DNA of 64,000 nucleotides. Origin: Otatea glauca (Eukaryota; Streptophyta; Magnoliopsida; Poales; Poaceae). A model generated the notes under the pieces. The model saw nothing but the letters and a program-made list of their open reading frames with translations, had not been told where the DNA came from and did no database searches. Below, piece after piece: positions 59,301 to 64,000 of this stretch. Numbering within the stretch: the first letter of the stretch is position 1; every line of letters starts with the position of its first letter. The stretch spans positions 57,883,524-57,947,523 of the forward strand of contig CM070722.1 in NCBI GenBank assembly GCA_036346275.1. Direction: 5' to 3'. Made by a program: the position numbers and the translations under genes.

Positions 59301-62078
59301 AACTCGCACAAAAATACCTTATTAGTAAAATATGCTCAACAAAGATACAAGTTAAAATACCACATAAACCATGTTCTATATAGACGAAAGCTTATAAAGT
59401 ATGCATAAAGAAACAAGTGAGCATATGAAAATATTTTATAGAATATAAACTTACTGGTGATACTACTAAGAGAGAGACACTGGCATAAAGAAGGTCAATT
59501 GATATTCCATGGAACTTAAATCTCATAACAGGGACATGTGCATCAGGTACAGGTTGAAGTTCAGTCACTTCTTCAGTTTGGGATAATATGTCATGTAGTA
59601 CAATAAAGAAATCTTCCTGCATACAGATTATCATGTTAGAAAGCACTAATGTTACATCTAACTGATAAACCATACTGATAGCGCACAATAGAAAAAAGAC
59701 ATCACCTCACGATTCACATATGAAGGTCCAACGCATAAAGTATCAACATCAGCCCCAGGTCCATGAACCTATCAAAGCAGAAATATCAAATTATCCACAG
59801 GTGAATCATTCTATAAGAATGACAAACATTAATATGCCAGAAGCATATATAAGACGGTATATGAAAAAAAAACAGAAAAATCCATTATACGTAACAACAT
59901 ATATAGAAATAATAATAATAATTCAACAGATACAAAACATAAACATCTGAACAGAAGCATCAAACCCAAATGCTTTACAATTGGCCACAAATTTGTAATG
60001 GCCAGTGATCTGCCAGAACTTTTAGATGAATCTTTAGCTCAAAATAGTATCGTATGCCTCATAGGCGGATCTAGGGGGGTGCCAGGTATGCACCAGCACC
60101 CCCAAAAATTTGAAAAATGTTAGGAGATCACCTCTTCAATGGGCCAAATTTGTCGATTGAATTGGTTCCGATTTTAGTGGTTTAGGATTTGTAAGACCTT
60201 AGAACTATTTTTATTGTACTTTTAGCAAATTATGAATATATGTGTTGGATCTATGATGTTACAAAACTACTGTGCAAGAATGTGTGCACCCCTATTGAAA
60301 ATTTTCTAGTTCTGCCCCTGGACTATGCCTATTGTCCATTCTCCAGAATGTTGATTTTAGAGCTCAAAAGCATTACAATGGCATAAGAACGGTGCAAGTG
60401 TAACATAGTGGCAATGCAAGGTGACCAAATTCGACCAAGCAGCAACTAGGTGTAAGCATGAGAATGATCTTCCAAATAACGGGTCGAGTATTCATTTGTA
60501 CGGTAATTGGCTTGATTTGAGTGCAAAGCAAACCAAATAACTCATGAACATGTATAGAACACCAACAGTGGCATACCACCACCTATAAAAGAGACAGTGC
60601 AATGTGAATAATTGCTACTTTACCACAAGCCAGAACATGGAATATGGTTGACTGACTTGTTAACAACCATATTAAGGGTGTACTAGGCATTCCCGCATTG
60701 CAGCGTCTTTTTAAATAACTTCTCTTATACTAATTTCTGTTTTATATTAAGTTACTAACAAATTGGCAACCTACTTTTTAGAGCAGTGAGAAATATTATA
60801 CTATAACTGCCAAAGGTTCTCTACAACAAACTTGATTCCACAGCACAGAAATGTCAAACAAGCCCTAAGTTGTTCTAACAATTGATGTGATGCTCCATGT
60901 TCACGAGAGCTGATTAGTAGTGGAGCATATTGGAGGTTTGTACCAATCTATTTGAAAAGGAATCACCTTCAACGTTAATTTCAATCATTCAGTGTACGAG
61001 GCACATAAAAAAAGGCAATAAAGAAGTAGCAGAACAAGCAATCCAGGTTGTACACAAGCACAAAATGTATCCCCCCTCGTATCTATTGCCCTACACAATG
61101 AAATTTTTAAAACTACTGCTGCTGCTCCAATGATTGTCCAGCTTCCATAAAAACTAAGTTGATAGTATCGTGCTGTTGATCACCAAGTAGATCTTTAACA
61201 TATCGAAATCCAATTAGTCTTCAAATGCCAGAGAGTTCTATTTCTTTCTCTGTTTGAACAAGTCCAAAGAATGTCTGAAACATAACTACCACAACTCCAC
61301 TATGAAATGAAAGGAGATGGGAGACAAAAGCAAAAAATATTACAAACTACTTAAGTGTACTGACTAAAGCAATAGCATAGTACGAAAATCAAGAAGGTCC
61401 AACAAAATAGTTATTTTCATGGTCTGATGGATTACAAAGATATGAGAGGTAGGAAAAATAACAGCCAGAGCAAAGCACAATAATTACCCCTAGACGGTAT
61501 GACCCAAAGGTGAAAAGTACGGCATTTGCCTCTTCAACCATTTGATCAGTATATCCTCTCTGACTAGTTAACTGCTTCACCCAATCTTTTACAATCTGCA
61601 AATTCAAACAAGGATGATGTTTTTAGCTAATGATAATCTACAAAAGACAGCATTAAATGAAAGGGAAAGGATTGGAACCATGGTTTCATTTAGTGAGCAT
61701 TTAGAACACAATATTCCAAGCTTCACATAGAAATGTACGTTTTTCTAGTACAAAGCGGGCAGCAATTGCGTGGCAAGAGAAAAGTTACCATGTCAAGCTC
61801 CCCCAGCACCTCCTCTCGCCTAGCAGACTCCTCCGCACTACCATATAGACCCACTTCAACCAAGAACTGCAATTACGACAGACAGACGAAACAATACATC
61901 TAGGTAACAAATATTAACCCGAAAATGAAATGTAAAACAATCAGTAATCGAATTAGACAAGCAAATTGTTCCGAACCTTCTTTAACTCCGCCGTCTTGTG
62001 GAGATCAGCCTCCACCGGTCCAGCCAACGATATTGGCTTCGTTATTCCGTACTGCTTCGCAGCATCAGAGATCGCCAT
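56301..62078 (-). CDS. nuclear poly(A) polymerase, ten coding exons
   Basis: It adds the poly(A) tail to cleaved pre-mRNA 3' ends in the nucleus, working with CPSF. Coding exons on the minus strand are 61977-62078, 61789-61866, 61488-61595, 59706-59768, 59455-59616, 58463-58576, 58294-58356, 57894-58223, 57643-57807 and 56301-57257. Every intron starts GT and ends AG and all junctions are phase 0, giving about 713 residues. The nucleotidyltransferase signature is complete: GS at 91-92, then VHGPGADVD with D103 and D105, and third aspartate D158 in ISIDLLYA. The central domain follows (LRCLKYWAKRRG near 215-226; FLGGVNWALLVAR near 234-246) and the RNA-binding domain with FFMGLSRKEG near 425-434. 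The tail is long and serine-rich with basic patches KRPRPSRH (about 488) and KRKHD, likely nuclear signals. This length matches nuclear plant PAPS1/2/4-type proteins rather than short PAPS3. The start is the first ATG, followed by AISDAAKQYGITKPIS. The last ten residues (LLLVHSLVF) may be intron read-through. Confidence in the family is very high, in the 3' end modest. Confidence 0.95.
60061..60323. mobile_element. hAT-like MITE in the poly(A) polymerase third intron
   Basis: TATGCCTC (60053-60060) and TATGCCTA (60324-60331) flank an element with ends CATAGGCGGATCTAG-like and, reverse-complemented, CAGGGGCAGAACTAG. It is an inverted relative of 10372-11012 without the Helitron. It lies in the 1.7-kb intron between the exons at 61488-61595 and 59706-59768, away from splice sites. 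Confidence 0.65.
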
Positions 62079-62725
62079 CAAATCTCAGAAAACCCGCAAA
62101 ACCTTAGGGAGATACCGCGACAAAATAATCCTCCCTCCCGGACGAGCCGCCTTTAGGCCAAGCTCTCAAGGGACAGAAACCCTAACTAGCACGGATCGGC
62201 GCCTCAAAGCCCGAGAAACTCCCCCCAAAAACTCCAGTCGATCCGCCGCAAAAATCTTCCTCGCGAAATCGAGTAAGGCACGATCTCTCCCGGCTGAATC
62301 CGCAGCCCCCGACTCCTATATTGGCTCTCAACAGATGAACGGGTCCTAGTAGGATCCAACCAAGGAATCCTCCTGATACACGGATCCAAATAATACCGAC
62401 ACGGAAGCCCTCATCACCTGCAAACCCAACGACCCCTGAACCCGAAACTCCCTCCAACAAATTCCCCCACGGAACCGACGGGATCGCGCCGGGCCGGATC
62501 AGATCGAAACCGCGCGGCCCGGATGGATCGGCGGGGAGGGCGCCCAGATCGGAGACGGTTCCGGCGGCGCCGGGCGGATCCGCCGCCCGCTGCGGTCCGG
62601 GAGGAGGCAGCACCGGTAGCCTCGGTGGAGGCGGCGGCGAGGGGAGAGAGGGGAGGTGCGGAGGAGACACCCGGGAGTTGGTGGGGGGATTGGGGGCGAG
62701 ATTTTTTTCCGGGGGTTTAATGGAT
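62079..62725 (-). promoter_or_regulatory. 5' leader and promoter region of the poly(A) polymerase
   Basis: The region is GC-rich, most of all at 62460-62700, as expected for a housekeeping plant promoter or leader. No clear TATA box was found. An open minus-strand frame here (from 62799) starts inside Helitron DNA and its product is proline- and glycine-rich, so it is not taken as a gene. A leader intron is possible. Confidence 0.5.
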
Positions 62726-62768
62726 GTTTGCGGGGGATTAGGGGGTTCGCTCGAATTATTAATGCTAA

Positions 62769-63233
62769 CTAGAAACTTATATGCGGTGTGGCACTCCACA
62801 CGTGAGTAAATCGAGAAAACATGCTATTGTCGTTCTCTACACGAGTAAATCAAGAAAACACGTGAAAAGAACATAAAAAATTTATTTTGTGTTCCGCAAA
62901 AAGGCTTAAACGTAATGATAGAAAAACGCAAAAAAGGACCTAAACGTAATGTATATTTTTTTCCAAAGAAAAGGACGTGAACGTTTTTTTTCCCAAAAGG
63001 ACCTAATCGTAATTATGATTTTTCATAAAAAGACCCGAGCGCAACGCTTAAAAACGCATAAAGAACCTAGACGCAATATATATTCTTCTTTCGGAAAAAG
63101 AACCTAACCTTAATTTTTTTTCCAAAAAAGCCCTAATTGTAAAAAAAATCGAAAAAAGGATCCAAACGTATTTTTTTAGCGAGCCGCGAAGGAGCCAGCT
63201 CAAAACGCCACGAGCTCTGCCATCTATAATAGA
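62769..63233 (-). mobile_element. Helitron, family B, copy 2
   Basis: On the minus strand it starts TCTATTATAGATGG after an A (63233) and ends AAGTTTCTAG before a T (62769-62772). The 3' hairpin has arms GTGTGG and CCACAC (about 62786-62801), different bases from copy 1 but the same structure. The interior has AAAGGACCTAA-type units. It lies about 690 bases upstream of the poly(A) polymerase start codon. Confidence 0.72.
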
Positions 63234-63413
63234 TGGATTATTAGTTAGTGGGTTCGGTGGGATAATTAACGCGCCTCAATGTTCCTTTCCTATTTTTTTT
63301 CCTTTTTCAGGACATGCGGAGAATTTTGTGTCTTCAGATGGAGTGTTTGCCTCGTCTTATTGCCAATTGTAGAGCATGCTCTATTGCTTAGCCGTGTGGC
63401 CTTTAAAAATCAA

Positions 63414-63776
63414 CTAGTATAGTACCCTGTCTTCCGGTTTCCTTTTCCCAGCACGTAATATATAGTCTTTTCCGTTTATAGAACGTTTGTTTCCTTTTCC
63501 TTAATTCCAGGATATTTGTTTCCTTTTCCTTGAGATGATACTAGAGGTGAGGGGAGATCTGTTGTGGGCTACAGGGATGAGTTAGAAACATTAAACAATG
63601 TCCATCGGATGTGGGTGAGTAAAGCTGAGGAAAGATCTGAGAGGTTAATTTTGACGGAGGCAAGTTTTTTTGAGACGTTTCGCTAGGTACATGAATGTTG
63701 GACCATCTCTAGTGGAGTGCATTATTTGGGGTGGACGTAGAAAAGAATGCTTATGTGCATTATAAAGGGGTATAGA
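63414..63776 (-). mobile_element. short non-autonomous Helitron, family A, copy 2
   Basis: On the minus strand it starts TCTATACCCCTTTATAATGC at 63776 and ends GGTACTATACTAG before a T at 63414. It is collinear with 10419-10780 over its full length. The base before the 5' TC is T rather than the usual A. Confidence 0.75.
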
Positions 63777-63823
63777 AAAGTGTTATTTCTGCGCCACTTT
63801 GACCTTACTTTTTTTTAAGAACA

Positions 63824-64000
63824 CTAGTATAGTGCCTGTGCTAACGCTACGACGGCAGTACACCCGCTTATCAATTAAATGAGAAGATAAGTATGAATAC
63901 AACACTCGGTTCTTGGCCAGGGCAAGCGGGAGGGAAGGCCAAGGGTGGCCGGCCGGTCGCAGTGGGTCGGCACTGGTGCGGCGAGATCGTCGGCACCGAC
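63824..64000 (-). mobile_element. Helitron, family A, 3' end only (cut by window)
   Basis: On the minus strand it ends CACAGGCACTATACTAG before a T (63824). The next 80 bases match the Helitron at 11381 almost exactly. It then skips about 180 bases and resumes at the GC-rich segment corresponding to 11635-11725. The rest lies beyond the window. Confidence 0.75.

Noticed and set aside
62182..62799. 205-codon minus-strand frame upstream of the poly(A) polymerase
   Set aside because: It starts within Helitron-adjacent DNA, is proline/glycine-rich and has no domain. It overlaps the probable leader of the gene.

Overview
This window is plant nuclear DNA, most likely from a grass. The evidence is an intron-rich eukaryotic gene with GT-AG junctions, an intronless and very GC-rich transporter gene of the monocot type, and dense mobile DNA of kinds typical of grasses: Stowaway, hAT-like and Micron-like MITEs, Mutator-like foldbacks, CACTA elements, Helitrons and solo LTRs. 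I cannot name the species by eye.

Only two cellular genes are well supported. (1) A MATE-family (DETOXIFICATION-type) efflux transporter lies on the minus strand at 16127-17808. It has no intron and carries one apparent single-base deletion near 16729 in a GC dinucleotide run. (2) A canonical nuclear poly(A) polymerase lies on the minus strand at 56301-62078. Ten coding exons join in frame into about 713 residues, with the G-S and D-x-D ... D nucleotidyltransferase residues present. The two genes are unrelated in function; they share only a repeat-rich neighbourhood.

Layout. 1-1081: no recognised feature. 1091-3043: Mutator-like foldback with a 9-bp target duplication and a nested solo LTR. 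3691-6675: MITE, a foldback with tandem AT-rich interior, and a solo LTR. 9241-14110: MITEs and Helitrons, including a Helitron inside an hAT-like MITE. 15664-17951: short direct repeat and the MATE gene. 19690-22285: three-level nested foldback. 22400-26285: microsatellites, tandem repeats and the AT-rich family again. 26381-45825: three giant solo LTRs (6.5, 4.8 and 5.6 kb as they stand), two of them holding further solo LTRs, around fragments of a CACTA transposon. 45826-55035: intergenic DNA with MITEs, a complete non-autonomous CACTA element and a Helitron. 56301-62720: poly(A) polymerase gene and upstream region. 62769-64000: three Helitrons, the last cut by the window end.

All seven LTR elements I could delimit are solo LTRs with TG...CA ends and 5-bp target duplications (six exact, one with a mismatch). 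No gag-pol interior was seen. The strangest structure is in the 3.4-kb solo LTR at 27714-31122. It holds about 18 short inverted repeats whose stems differ but whose 7-base centre is almost always AACACAT. No CRISPR array, rRNA or tRNA gene was recognised.
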